From: Spartobacteria bacterium | GTDB lineage: Bacteria; Verrucomicrobiota; Verrucomicrobiia; Chthoniobacterales; Chthoniobacteraceae | Assembly (NCBI GenBank): GCA_021324395.1 | Contig: JAJPJG010000031.1 | Location: 124,001 to 188,000, forward strand | Reading direction: 5' to 3' | Length of the DNA: 64,000 bases | In this document: piece by piece, positions 1-7,418 of the stretch | How the letters are laid out: every line of letters starts with the position of its first letter | Numbering within the stretch: the stretch's first letter is position 1 | The notes under the pieces: model-generated | What the model was told of the DNA's origin: nothing | The model's input: the letters and a program-made list of their open reading frames with translations, nothing else | Database searches by the model: none | Translations under genes and position numbers: made by a program

Positions 1-2669
1 TAAGTCCCGCTCGTGAGCGGCGCGGTGGCTTTGATCGTGTAAACGGCATCCTGCCCCGGCGCGATCGATGCAGTCGAGGGCAGATACGCCCGGGCGACGC
101 CCCAGACGATGTTGTCTTTCAAATTTTGCGAGCCGAGCCGGTATTTTGCCGCTTCGCTCCACGTGTTCGTGCCGACGTTGCGCATCGTGATGGTCGGGTA
201 AAAGACCGCTCCGGGCAAAACGAAGGACGGCACGTTCTGCCCCACAAAAAACGACGCATTGGCTGCGACCTGCACGGGCACTGAAACAGCGGGCGTGGTT
301 TCGCCAAACGCGCCCGCCGCGCCGTCGTGCATCATCCGCCACTGGAAATTGTAGCTGCCTGCGGTCGTCGGCGCGATGACGGGGAATGTAAACGTCACCC
401 ACGCGGTCGGCGGCACATCCACCGGCATCGAAACCGACGGCACGCCCCAGAGGGAGCTGTCCGCCGGGTTCTGTGGGATCAGCTTGAATCCCATACCCGC
501 CGTCCACGTGCTCGTGCCGATATTTTTCATCGTGACCGAAACCATCGCGCGCTGGCCTGCGACCATCGTCGGCGGCACGTTTTGCGCGACGAATACCGCG
601 TCGTCCGTCGGAACGATTTGTTTGAAATTTGCCGTGTAAGTCGTATTCGCCGCCGGCACCGAAAACGTGTGCGTCGCCGCGCCGCCATCGGACCACGACG
701 CAAAGTCATACGTGACGCCGTAGAGCAATTGCGGCGGCGGCACGCTCAATGTCCGCGTCATATTCACGACGCCCGTTACCGATGTGCCGCTCGCGAGCGT
801 CAGATCGTCGAGCACCACGTTCAGCCCCGGCGGATTGGTCGCCAGCGCGAACGTCGAAGTTTTCGGCAAAACATCGCGATAGGCCTGCGTCGAGATACCC
901 GCGCTGTCGGTGACGGTCAGCAAGATGCGATACCAGACATCGGGATCCATTTCGCCGACGGTCGGGATCGTAAACCCGCCGCTCGTGACACCGCTAAACG
1001 GCGCGAGAAACGGGTGAATGTGCGCGGTGCCCGTCGTAGAGTGATGATGAAAATCGACCTGCCAGGTAAACGCCGAAGCCGGCTCGGTGCCGTCCTGGTT
1101 GTCGCTGGCGGAACCGAGGAAATTGATCGTGTCACCCGCGGCGTAGCGCTGATTCGCCGGAGTCAACGGCGAGTAAGGCGCGTAGTCGATCGGCACATTC
1201 GTGCCCGTCTGCACCGGCGCGTTGATCGCCGGCGCGGGCGGCGTGTCGTAGACAATCGATAACAGAGCGGAGCGCGTCGTGACGCTGCCCATCGCGTTCG
1301 AGATGCGGCAACTGAACGTCTTGTGGTTGTCTTTCTTGCCGACCGGCGGCGTGGTGTAAACCGCCGACGTCGCGCCGGGAATTGGCGACCCGTTTCTCAT
1401 CCACTGGTAAGACATCGGCTGCGAGCCCGACGCGTTCACGCTGAACGTCGCCGGATAATTCACCGGCACGATCGTATCCTGCGGCTGCTCGCCGATCTGC
1501 GGCGAGAGAATCCCCGTGTATTGCACACGCGAGATTGAGCCCTGGTCGTAGTTGATGAAATAGAGCGACCCATCCGGCCCGACCGTCATCTGCACGTGCG
1601 CACCCGGCAGGCCGCTGATGAACGGTGTCACCGCGCCGGTTGCAGGATCGAACACATTGATCCAGCCCTGGCAGTGATCGGCGAAAAAATACTTCCCGAC
1701 ATACGCATCGGGCAACTGCCGCACCGGTGGATTGTAAAAAGCGCCGCCCGTGATCGCGCATCCGAACACCGCCGCCGTCCCCGCGACGAGCGGGTGCGGA
1801 TAAGAATAGATCGGACTCGTGTAGCCCGCCGCATTCGAGTAGCCCTCGAAAACCGGCCATCCGTAATTTCCGCCCGCGACAATGTCCTTGATGTCCTCCC
1901 ACGACGTGTTGCCGACATCGTTCACAAACAAGCGCCCGGTCCCCAGCTGCACCGACATGCTGAATGGATTGCGAAACCCGAGCGCGTAGATCGCGCGGCA
2001 GTTGCCGGTCGTGCTGTTGTAAAACGGATTGTCCGCCGGGATGCTGCCGTCTTTGTTTAAGCGCAGCACTTTTCCCATGATCGTCGTCAGCGACTGCGAA
2101 TCCGTTTTCACGCAGTTATCGCCCGTGGCGAGGTAAAGCTTCCCGTCCTTGCCGAACTGCATCCCGCCGCCGTTATGCATGCCCGTCGTGTTCAGATCCG
2201 GCAAATCCAGCAGCACCACCTCACTCCCCGGCAACGCCACATCACCGCTCGCAGTGAAGCGGCAGAGCCGGTCGTGCAGCGTCGGCGTCGTCGCGACGTA
2301 AAACACATAGACATACCCGTTCGTCGCGAAATCGGGATCGAGCAGCACGCTGTCGAGTCCGCTCTCGAGATCGGTGTAGGGATACAGCGTCAGGAACGGC
2401 TGGGAAAGCAGCGCGCCGTTCTTGATGATCCGTAGCGTCCCGCCCTTCTCGCACACAAAGATCCTTCCGTCCGGCGCGACCGCCATCGACGCAGGCGCCG
2501 CCAGCGCATTATCCGGCACCACCTTCGACAACACGAAACCCGCCGGCAGCGATTGCGCGCGAGCCGGCATCGCGACTGCGGCGACCCATGCAAAGCATGC
2601 GCACAAAAGCACGCACATCCGGAATCTCTTACGGCGAATTCCCTGAGCCGGTAAACCCTGAAAAATCAT
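1..2669 (-). CDS. Secreted glucose/sorbosone dehydrogenase-like protein with Ig and NBR1-type domains, 3' end beyond window
   Basis: The frame is open from an ATG at 2669 to the window edge, about 889 codons, so the C-terminus is missing. The N-terminus has a basic stretch (RRKRFR) and a hydrophobic core ending near ARAQS, a secretion signal. Residues about 45-400 form a beta-propeller of the soluble glucose/sorbosone dehydrogenase family, with HNGGGMQF, YLATGD and GFRNPF motifs. An Ig-like domain follows (SYQWMRNGSPIPGA), then a PKD-like segment, a repeat with FASWSDGG, and two successive NBR1-type Ig domains, each with a NxGTxTW motif (NIGTSTW, NVGTNTW). The family oxidises sugars with PQQ outside the cytoplasm; substrate and cofactor here are inferred. 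An internal ATG at 2618 is an alternative start, but the upstream one has a better signal peptide and AAGGA about 13 bases before it. Confidence 0.82.
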   Translation of the reverse strand, partial: MIFQGLPAQGIRRKRFRMCVLLCACFAWVAAVAMPARAQSLPAGFVLSKVVPDNALAAPASMAVAPDGRIFVCEKGGTLRIIKNGALLSQPFLTLYPYTDLESGLDSVLLDPDFATNGYVYVFYVATTPTLHDRLCRFTASGDVALPGSEVVLLDLPDLNTTGMHNGGGMQFGKDGKLYLATGDNCVKTDSQSLTTIMGKVLRLNKDGSIPADNPFYNSTTGNCRAIYALGFRNPFSMSVQLGTGRLFVNDVGNTSWEDIKDIVAGGNYGWPVFEGYSNAAGYTSPIYSYPHPLVAGTAAVFGCAITGGAFYNPPVRQLPDAYVGKYFFADHCQGWINVFDPATGAVTPFISGLPGAHVQMTVGPDGSLYFINYDQGSISRVQYTGILSPQIGEQPQDTIVPVNYPATFSVNASGSQPMSYQWMRNGSPIPGATSAVYTTPPVGKKDNHKTFSCRISNAMGSVTTRSALLSIVYDTPPAPAINAPVQTGTNVPIDYAPYSPLTPANQRYAAGDTINFLGSASDNQDGTEPASAFTWQVDFHHHSTTGTAHIHPFLAPFSGVTSGGFTIPTVGEMDPDVWYRILLTVTDSAGISTQAYRDVLPKTSTFALATNPPGLNVVLDDLTLASGTSVTGVVNMTRTLSVPPPQLLYGVTYDFASWSDGGAATHTFSVPAANTTYTANFKQIVPTDDAVFVAQNVPPTMVAGQRAMVSVTMKNIGTSTWTAGMGFKLIPQNPADSSLWGVPSVSMPVDVPPTAWVTFTFPVIAPTTAGSYNFQWRMMHDGAAGAFGETTPAVSVPVQVAANASFFVGQNVPSFVLPGAVFYPTITMRNVGTNTWSEAAKYRLGSQNLKDNIVWGVARAYLPSTASIAPGQDAVYTIKATAPLTSGT

Positions 2670-2734
2670 AAGCCCTGAGTCCTTTTTGGACGGCGGGATG
2701 CTAAGGAGCGCCGTGTGCGGGGTCAATGAGAACT

Positions 2735-2762
2735 ATAATAATTGCACTTGTTTTAGTCCCAA
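2735..2762 (-). promoter_or_regulatory. Candidate sigma70-type promoter for the dehydrogenase gene
   Basis: On the minus strand TTGGGA (2762-2757) and TATTAT (2740-2735) are separated by 16 bases, four and five matches to the -35 and -10 consensus. Transcription would start near 2728 and leave a leader of about 60 bases before the ATG at 2669. This is consensus matching by eye only. Confidence 0.4.
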
Positions 2763-3074
2763 CCGCGCGACATTCCCGATTCGCCCGCCGCGCTCTTCCC
2801 TTAATCACCAGTCTGCAAACTAAACCCTCACTATTTTTAACATTTCGTTCTTGCAAAAAGGCATCGCTCTCTTCACCCTCGCGCGCAGTTCGGCGGGCGC
2901 GGCCCGCGAACTAAGCGCGTGAAACCTTACGGAACAGGACGACAGGCAGGATTTGACCGGCAACGGCAAGTCTCACGGGCTCTTTTTCCTCAAATTTTCG
3001 CTGCTCAAATCGAGACAGTGGCAAACCCCATCGGGTGGTCAAAAATCGCCAGAAAATGGCCATTTACTCTGGTA
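2763..3074. other. Intergenic stretch with no supported gene
   Basis: Short open frames cross this stretch, but none has a ribosome binding site or a recognisable product. A GTG at 2919 opens a frame that runs through the downstream 21-bp array into the start of the next gene. It is not supported as a gene by anything except being open. Confidence 0.4.
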
Positions 3075-3242
3075 GGAGGCCCGGTCAATGCCATAGGAGC
3101 GCCGCTCAATCCCGTAGGAAAGGCGCTCAATGCCGTAGGCGGCCCAGTCAATCTCGTCGGCTCGGTGCTCAATGTCATAGAAGACGCGCCCAATGCCGTC
3201 GCCGCCCTGCCCGAAGCCGTCGCGCGGCCGGTCGATGCCATC
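3075..3242 (+). repeat. Eight degenerate 21-bp tandem repeats (seven-codon period)
   Basis: Eight head-to-tail units of exactly 21 bases begin at 3075, 3096, 3117, 3138, 3159, 3180, 3201 and 3222. The best-conserved core is CAATGCCGTAGGC. In the frame open from GTG 2919 the units read GGPVNAI, GAPLNPV, GKALNAV, GGPVNLV, GSVLNVI, EDAPNAV, AALPEAV, ARPVDAI. Because the unit is divisible by three and stop-poor, other frames also stay open: on plus 3035-3307 a Cys/Arg-rich frame, on minus 3241-3005 a frame with TGPP units. The coding frame, if any, therefore cannot be chosen. There are no spacers, so it is not a CRISPR. The array ends about 70 bases before the hypothetical gene at 3314, and a similar array at 60534-60743 lies upstream of another hypothetical gene. 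Confidence 0.85.
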
Positions 3243-3313
3243 GGACGCCGCTCGCGGTCATTTTCCCAAATCCAAAACCCAAAACAACAACACCCAACCC
3301 AAAGTAAAACATC

Positions 3314-4087
3314 ATGTCACTCCTCGATATCACCACCACCATCAAATTCGTCAAAGACCGCGTCGAAGCGACCACGAGCGCGCAGGAGAGTGTCGCCACG
3401 AAATGGGTCTGGCCGTTGAAAACCGTCGCCCAATGGCAGGCGGATCTCAACGAGCTGGACGGCTCGCGCGACGGCAACCAGCCCGGCACATTGCCCAGCC
3501 TCGCCCACAACGCGATCGCCGCGCACCAGTTCCAGGCGAAACAGGCGAACGACCTCGCTAATCGCTACGAGCTCATCCACATCAAAACCGTGCAAGCGGT
3601 CGGCGTCATGCGCGGGCGCGCGATGGCGGATCGTTCGCACGCCGCGGTGGTCGATGAACTCAGCGCCCGCGGCGATTCCAACATCGCGATCGAAGATGAA
3701 GGCGCGGAGCTGCTCGCCGCATGGAAGCTGGAGTTCGGTGAAAATTTCACGCCCGCCCCCGGCAACACTTACGACGGCTTGCGCGAGCTTTTCGAAGGCA
3801 AAACCGACGCGCAGGGAAACGTAGTCACCCCGAGCCTGCGCCAGCTCAAGGACGCGATGAAAACCGCCGCCGCCGCAACGCGCAAAGCCGAGGGCGTGCT
3901 CAACTTGCTATTCACGCGCCTCGAGGACGAATGCGTGCAATGGTATGCCGAGGCCGTTCAGGTCTTCGCCGAGGGCACGCCCGAAGGCGACATGATCCGC
4001 ACCACCGTCCCGACCAGCGACCAATACAGTCCCGGCCACCCGAAGCCGGCCAATCCCGCGCCGAAGGCGCCGGAGCCGGGGAAATAG
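3314..4087 (+). CDS. Hypothetical protein of unknown function downstream of a 21-bp repeat array
   Basis: A 257-residue soluble protein with no signal peptide or membrane segment. I do not recognise a named domain. It is probably mostly helical, with Ala/Glu-rich stretches around residues 1-60 (TTIKFVKDRVEATTSAQES) and 175-205 (LRQLKDAMKTAAAATRKAEG). The end is Pro/Lys-rich (KPANPAPKAPEPGK) and probably disordered. The segment VQWYAEAVQVFAEGTPEGD followed by MIRTTVPTS looks like a compact conserved C-terminal motif. The ATG at 3314 has no Shine-Dalgarno sequence. Codon use resembles that of its neighbours, with third positions rich in G/C, which supports a real gene. It lies about 70 bases after the 21-bp array, an arrangement seen again on the minus strand at 60064-60743. 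Confidence 0.75.
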   Translation: MSLLDITTTIKFVKDRVEATTSAQESVATKWVWPLKTVAQWQADLNELDGSRDGNQPGTLPSLAHNAIAAHQFQAKQANDLANRYELIHIKTVQAVGVMRGRAMADRSHAAVVDELSARGDSNIAIEDEGAELLAAWKLEFGENFTPAPGNTYDGLRELFEGKTDAQGNVVTPSLRQLKDAMKTAAAATRKAEGVLNLLFTRLEDECVQWYAEAVQVFAEGTPEGDMIRTTVPTSDQYSPGHPKPANPAPKAPEPGK

Positions 4088-4102
4088 CGGGTTACAATAC
4101 AA

Positions 4103-4381
4103 ATGGTTCCGCAGGGGTTCTTCGCAGCTCACTGGCTGGCGATGGCTGTGTGCTGTGGTGCGTGTTTTTGGGTAAGTCTCTGCCTCATTATTCGCATGTG
4201 GTTTGTTCACCACCGAGCGGGTGTCATAAAGAAGGTTTTGTGGAGCATCATGCTTTTAGTTCCGGTGTTCGGCTGGCTGGCTTACGGAGCATGGTTTCAC
4301 TTACCCGGCTTTACCGATACCCCATGCCCAACCGAGCATTCCCGCGACGCGCCATACATTGGAAATGACCATTTCATCTAA
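4103..4381 (+). CDS. Small two-helix membrane protein, possibly PLDc_N-like
   Basis: A 92-residue protein beginning 15 bases after the previous stop. Two hydrophobic segments are visible, about residues 9-33 (including AVCCGACFWVSLCLII) and 44-65 (VLWSIMLLVPVFGWLAYGAW). A short basic loop (HHRAGVIKK) joins them and the tail is polar. The second helix with its VPVFGWLxYGA pattern resembles the short phospholipase-D-nuclease N-terminal (PLDc_N) membrane proteins, but it is too short to be sure. The base composition is a little lower in GC than its neighbours. Function unknown. Confidence 0.55.
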   Translation: MVPQGFFAAHWLAMAVCCGACFWVSLCLIIRMWFVHHRAGVIKKVLWSIMLLVPVFGWLAYGAWFHLPGFTDTPCPTEHSRDAPYIGNDHFI

Positions 4382-4402
4382 CCGGCAGTTTCGTCGACTT
4401 TC

Positions 4403-4430
4403 GTTGCCTCGAATGATTACCTGCCATAAT
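4403..4430 (+). promoter_or_regulatory. Candidate extended -10 promoter upstream of moxR
   Basis: CATAAT at 4425-4430 is preceded directly by TGC (4422-4424), the extended -10 pattern. A weak -35-like TTGCCT lies 15 bases upstream. The ATG of the MoxR gene is at 4488. Support is by consensus only. Confidence 0.3.
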
Positions 4431-4487
4431 GTGCGACATCGTGAAAGCCGTTGAGTCATCTGCCGAAGTGATGGGTGGCGCTCCTCT

Positions 4488-5474
4488 ATGAACGAGCCGG
4501 CCGAAGTGGACATTTTCAAAAAAACCTTCCAGCGCATCGGTGACGAGCTTTCCAAGGTGATCGTCGGGCAGCGGGAGATCATCGAGGGGGTGCTCGTGGC
4601 GTTTTTTGCGGGCGGGCATGTGTTGCTCGAGGGCGTGCCGGGGCTGGGCAAGACGATGCTGGTGCGGACGCTGGCCGATGCGATGAATCTCGATTTTGCG
4701 CGGGTGCAGTTCACGCCGGACTTGATGCCGGCGGATATCGTGGGAACGAACCTGATCAGCGAGGGCGAGCACGGGCGCAAGGAGCTGCGGTTCCAGCGCG
4801 GCCCGATTTTTACGAACATCCTGCTGGCGGATGAAATCAATCGCGCGACGCCGAAGACGCAGAGCGCGTTGCTGGAGGCGATGCAGGAATATCATGTGAC
4901 TGTCGGCGGGACGCAGCATCGCGTCGGCGAGCCGTTCCTGGTGCTGGCGACGCAGAATCCGCTGGAGATGGAGGGGACTTATCCGTTGCCGGAGGCGCAG
5001 CTCGACCGGTTTTTCTTTAAGCTAAAGGTGCGGTATCCCTCGGCCGAGGAGCTGCACGGGATCATCGACCGGACGACTGCCAAAGAAACGCCGACGGTGT
5101 CGAAAGTGGTCGTGGACGCGGACGAGGTGATGGGGTTGCGCAAGCTGGTGCGCGAGGTGCCGATCGTGCGCGAAGTGCAGGAGCGCGCGGTGGAGATCGT
5201 GATGGCTTCGCACCCGGAAAACGGAAGCGCGGCGCCGATTGCGAAAAAGTATGTGCGTTACGGCGCGAGCCCGCGCGGGGTGCAGGCGCTGATCCTCGCG
5301 GCCAAGATCTACGCGCTGCTCGATGATCGTTATCACGTGGCAAAGGCGGACATCGAAAAAGCAGCGCCCCCGGCTTTGCGCCACCGAATCATCTTGAATT
5401 TCGAGGGCGAAGCCGAGGGCGCGACGACGGACCAGGTGGTCAGCGCCATTCTCGGGAACGGCGCGTCAGCCTAG
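4488..5474 (+). CDS. moxR: MoxR-family AAA+ ATPase
   Basis: 328 residues, the usual length of MoxR ATPases, which act as chaperones that assemble or activate partner complexes, often with a DUF58 or VWA-domain protein. Walker A is GVPGLGKT (residues about 51-58). Walker B is LLADEIN (about 112-118). Sensor 1 is in LATQNPLEMEGTYPLPEAQ, and the arginine-rich sensor 2 region is in GASPRGVQALI near residue 260. The C-terminal lid domain follows. The usual DUF58/VWA partners are not adjacent here; the neighbour on the other strand is a Tyr-rich exported protein whose stop codon overlaps this one in the tetranucleotide CTAG. The partner is therefore unknown. Confidence 0.93.
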   Translation: MNEPAEVDIFKKTFQRIGDELSKVIVGQREIIEGVLVAFFAGGHVLLEGVPGLGKTMLVRTLADAMNLDFARVQFTPDLMPADIVGTNLISEGEHGRKELRFQRGPIFTNILLADEINRATPKTQSALLEAMQEYHVTVGGTQHRVGEPFLVLATQNPLEMEGTYPLPEAQLDRFFFKLKVRYPSAEELHGIIDRTTAKETPTVSKVVVDADEVMGLRKLVREVPIVREVQERAVEIVMASHPENGSAAPIAKKYVRYGASPRGVQALILAAKIYALLDDRYHVAKADIEKAAPPALRHRIILNFEGEAEGATTDQVVSAILGNGASA

Positions 5475-5734
5475 AACCCAAACGCAAACGAAAACCGCGG
5501 GCGCGAATAGTAGTGCCTGTGGTAATAGCTGCGATAGTAGGGCCGGTCGTAATAGCAGTCGTCGTAATAACGGTCGCCGTAATACACCGGCCGGTAATAG
5601 CCGTAGTGATACGGGCGCTCCACGACGACAACGCGGTCATAGTGACGATGATGATGATGCCAGGCCGATGCCTTTGGGACAAAGACTCCGGCGAAGAGCA
5701 CGAGCATCGCGATGGTTAAGAGGAATGCTTTCAT
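5471..5734 (-). CDS. Tyr/His/Arg-rich exported small protein
   Basis: 87 residues from the ATG at 5734. A clear signal peptide (MKAFLLTIAMLVLFAGVFV, ending KASA) is followed by a mature part made almost only of Tyr, His, Arg and Asp, with HHHHRHYDR, YYRPVYYGDRYYDD and YYHRHYYSRP. An in-frame start upstream at 5773 would put a polar stretch before the signal peptide and is less likely. It is convergent with moxR, sharing the stop region at 5471-5474. A second Tyr-rich exported protein lies at 6686-6934 and looks like a distant paralogue. Possible roles, all inferred from composition, are metal binding or an adhesive or structural envelope component. Confidence 0.7.
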   Translation of the reverse strand: MKAFLLTIAMLVLFAGVFVPKASAWHHHHRHYDRVVVVERPYHYGYYRPVYYGDRYYDDCYYDRPYYRSYYHRHYYSRPRFSFAFGF

Positions 5735-5783
5735 AGTTATTGTTTCTGACGTTTGGCGACTCGCTTTATTCAAAAGCCGCGAG

Positions 5784-6644
5784 CTAAAACCCTTCGTGCG
5801 GCTGGAGCTTGGTCGCCTCTATTTCTTCGATCACCGGGCCCGGTTTGAACGTGTCGCCCTCCTTGATGATCTTGCGTAACGTGATGGTGTCGCCGGCGAG
5901 ATCGGCGAGCATTCTTCCACCGATGACGGAGAGAAAGCTGCCGGTGTTTACGACGACGCGCGGCCCGCGCCGCCAGATACCGCAGAGGTGCGTGTGGCCG
6001 ATCAAAATGATGCGCGCACGCGGACGGAAGACGCGTGCAAGCGCGACAGCCTTGGCGGGCGTCTGGAACCAGCAGCGAAAGATTTGCAACGGACGCCACG
6101 GCGGCCAGCATTCGCGCGCAATGGTGGCCAGCGGTGCGAGCGGTCCGCGCGGGATGCTCGGCTTGTGCAGCTCGAGCGCGAGCGCGGCGCGTTTGCTCGC
6201 GGAAAGCCGCTGCTCGAAGTCATGAAAGGCATCGCCGTGCAATTCCTCGAGCGCTTTCGTGTGCGCCTCGGCCATGATCTTTGCCTCGATCGACCACGGC
6301 GAGATGTCGTGGAAAAGCATGTCGCCGTGCGTGACGAGCACCGCGCCATCGACAAGGTCGAGGTGGCTCTCCTTCGCAATGATCGGGTCGTGATTGCCGT
6401 TGATGAAAACCGGCTGCGCGCCTTCATTCGTCACGAGCTCGCGCAGCTTCGACGCATTGTTTTTTCCCTCGCTGCGCCCGCGCAGGAAACGCAGCTCGAC
6501 GCTGTCGCCGTTGAAAACAACCGTTCCCATTCCGCGAAACAGCGGCAAAAGCGCGGCGGGCTTGTCCACGATGCACGCCGGATGGCCGAAATGAATGTCG
6601 GAGATAATGCGGATGGGTTCAGCGAGCGACATTCGGCTCGCCAT
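5784..6644 (-). CDS. Metallophosphoesterase (calcineurin-like), LpxH-like
   Basis: 286 residues with the ordered metal-binding motifs of the calcineurin-like superfamily: SDIHFGH (DxH) near residue 16, FNGDSVE (GDxxE), INGNHD (GNHD), VTHGD, and GHTHLCG near residue 215. These bind two divalent metals and hydrolyse phosphoesters. The layout, with a helical insert between GNHD and the last histidine motif, resembles UDP-2,3-diacylglucosamine hydrolase-like proteins, but lipid A function is not shown by the sequence. There is no signal peptide, so it is cytoplasmic. A second in-frame ATG at 6632 (MSLAEPIRII) is an equally good start. Two Tyr-rich exported protein genes flank it on the same strand. 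Confidence 0.82.
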   Translation of the reverse strand: MASRMSLAEPIRIISDIHFGHPACIVDKPAALLPLFRGMGTVVFNGDSVELRFLRGRSEGKNNASKLRELVTNEGAQPVFINGNHDPIIAKESHLDLVDGAVLVTHGDMLFHDISPWSIEAKIMAEAHTKALEELHGDAFHDFEQRLSASKRAALALELHKPSIPRGPLAPLATIARECWPPWRPLQIFRCWFQTPAKAVALARVFRPRARIILIGHTHLCGIWRRGPRVVVNTGSFLSVIGGRMLADLAGDTITLRKIIKEGDTFKPGPVIEEIEATKLQPHEGF

Positions 6645-6685
6645 TCATAAACGCTCGCACGGTGCAAGCGGAACACTTTTCCGCA

Positions 6686-6934
6686 TCAATAGCCGACGAT
6701 CACCCGCGCACCCGGCCGGTAGTAATAGCGGCGCGATGTGTAGGTGCGATAACTCGGCTCATCCTCGTAGTAATAGCGGCGGTAGTAAGGTCGATCGCCG
6801 TAGTCGTAGTAGACATTGTAATACGGCGCGCCGGGCACATACGTGACGTAGCGCCGATGCGCGGGTCGCTCGACATATTCCTCGCAGGCGCTGAGCACGA
6901 AGGCCGCAAACAAAACAAGCAGCACTGTTTTCAT
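6686..6934 (-). CDS. Tyr/Arg-rich small lipoprotein
   Basis: 82 residues. The start is the ATG at 6934, which has a strong AAGGAG five bases upstream; a TTG immediately before it is not needed. The leader MKTVLLVLFAAFVLSAC ends in a lipobox (LSAC), so the protein is predicted to be lipid-anchored at Cys17. The mature part is dominated by Tyr and Arg (YYNVYYDYGDRPYYRRYYYED). It resembles the exported protein at 5471-5734 in composition. Function unknown. The good ribosome binding site contrasts with most genes in the window. Confidence 0.72.
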   Translation of the reverse strand: MKTVLLVLFAAFVLSACEEYVERPAHRRYVTYVPGAPYYNVYYDYGDRPYYRRYYYEDEPSYRTYTSRRYYYRPGARVIVGY

Positions 6935-6994
6935 CAAAACTCCTTTTCCAAAACTTTCGCGGCGCGCAACGACGGCGGCTGTAAAAACGAGATG

Positions 6995-7414
6995 TTAAAT
7001 TCCCGTCACCGCCACGCAAAGAGAACGCATGTGCGGCACGCGCCGGTGCTCGAACACAAAAATCCCCTGCCACGTCCCGAGCTGCATTTCGCCGTGCGCG
7101 ATTGGAATTGTCTCCGATGTGCGCGTGAGCACCATGCGGATGTGGCTCGGCATGTCGTCGCTGCCTTCGGCTGTATGCACAAAATAATCCGCATCCTCCG
7201 GCACGAGCCGCTCGAAAAATTCGTGCAGGTCCGTGCGTGCCGAGTGGTCGGCGTTTTCGTAAATGATCAGGCTCGCGCTGGTGTGCCGGATGAACACCGT
7301 GACCGTGCCGGTCGCGACGCCGCTCGCTCGCACGATTCGCGCGACTTCATTGGTAATTTCGTAGGTCCCCTTGCCGCGCGTGCGGATTTCGAAGCTGTCT
7401 GAATGCGCTTTCAT
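6995..7414 (-). CDS. yjbQ: YjbQ/UPF0047 family protein
   Basis: 139 residues, the normal length for the compact UPF0047/YjbQ family, named in databases as secondary thiamine-phosphate synthase enzyme because it can give weak thiamine phosphate synthase activity. Family signatures visible are FIRHTSASLIIYENADHS near residues 42-59, the DDMPSHIRMVLT stretch, and the C-terminal GTWQGIFVFEHR. The conserved histidines (RHTSA, SHIR, EHR) form the proposed metal or ligand site. It is closely followed upstream on the same strand by the ABC-F gene, with 4 bases between them. Confidence 0.9.
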   Translation of the reverse strand: MKAHSDSFEIRTRGKGTYEITNEVARIVRASGVATGTVTVFIRHTSASLIIYENADHSARTDLHEFFERLVPEDADYFVHTAEGSDDMPSHIRMVLTRTSETIPIAHGEMQLGTWQGIFVFEHRRVPHMRSLCVAVTGI

Positions 7415-7418
7415 TTCG

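Noticed and set aside
327..1262. Arg-rich plus-strand open frame of 311 codons
   Set aside because: It is the antisense shadow of the dehydrogenase-like gene on the minus strand; composition (Arg/His-rich) is typical of a shadow in GC-rich DNA.
3075..3242. CRISPR array
   Set aside because: Units are directly adjacent 21-mers without unique spacers and without cas genes nearby; a tandem repeat explains it.
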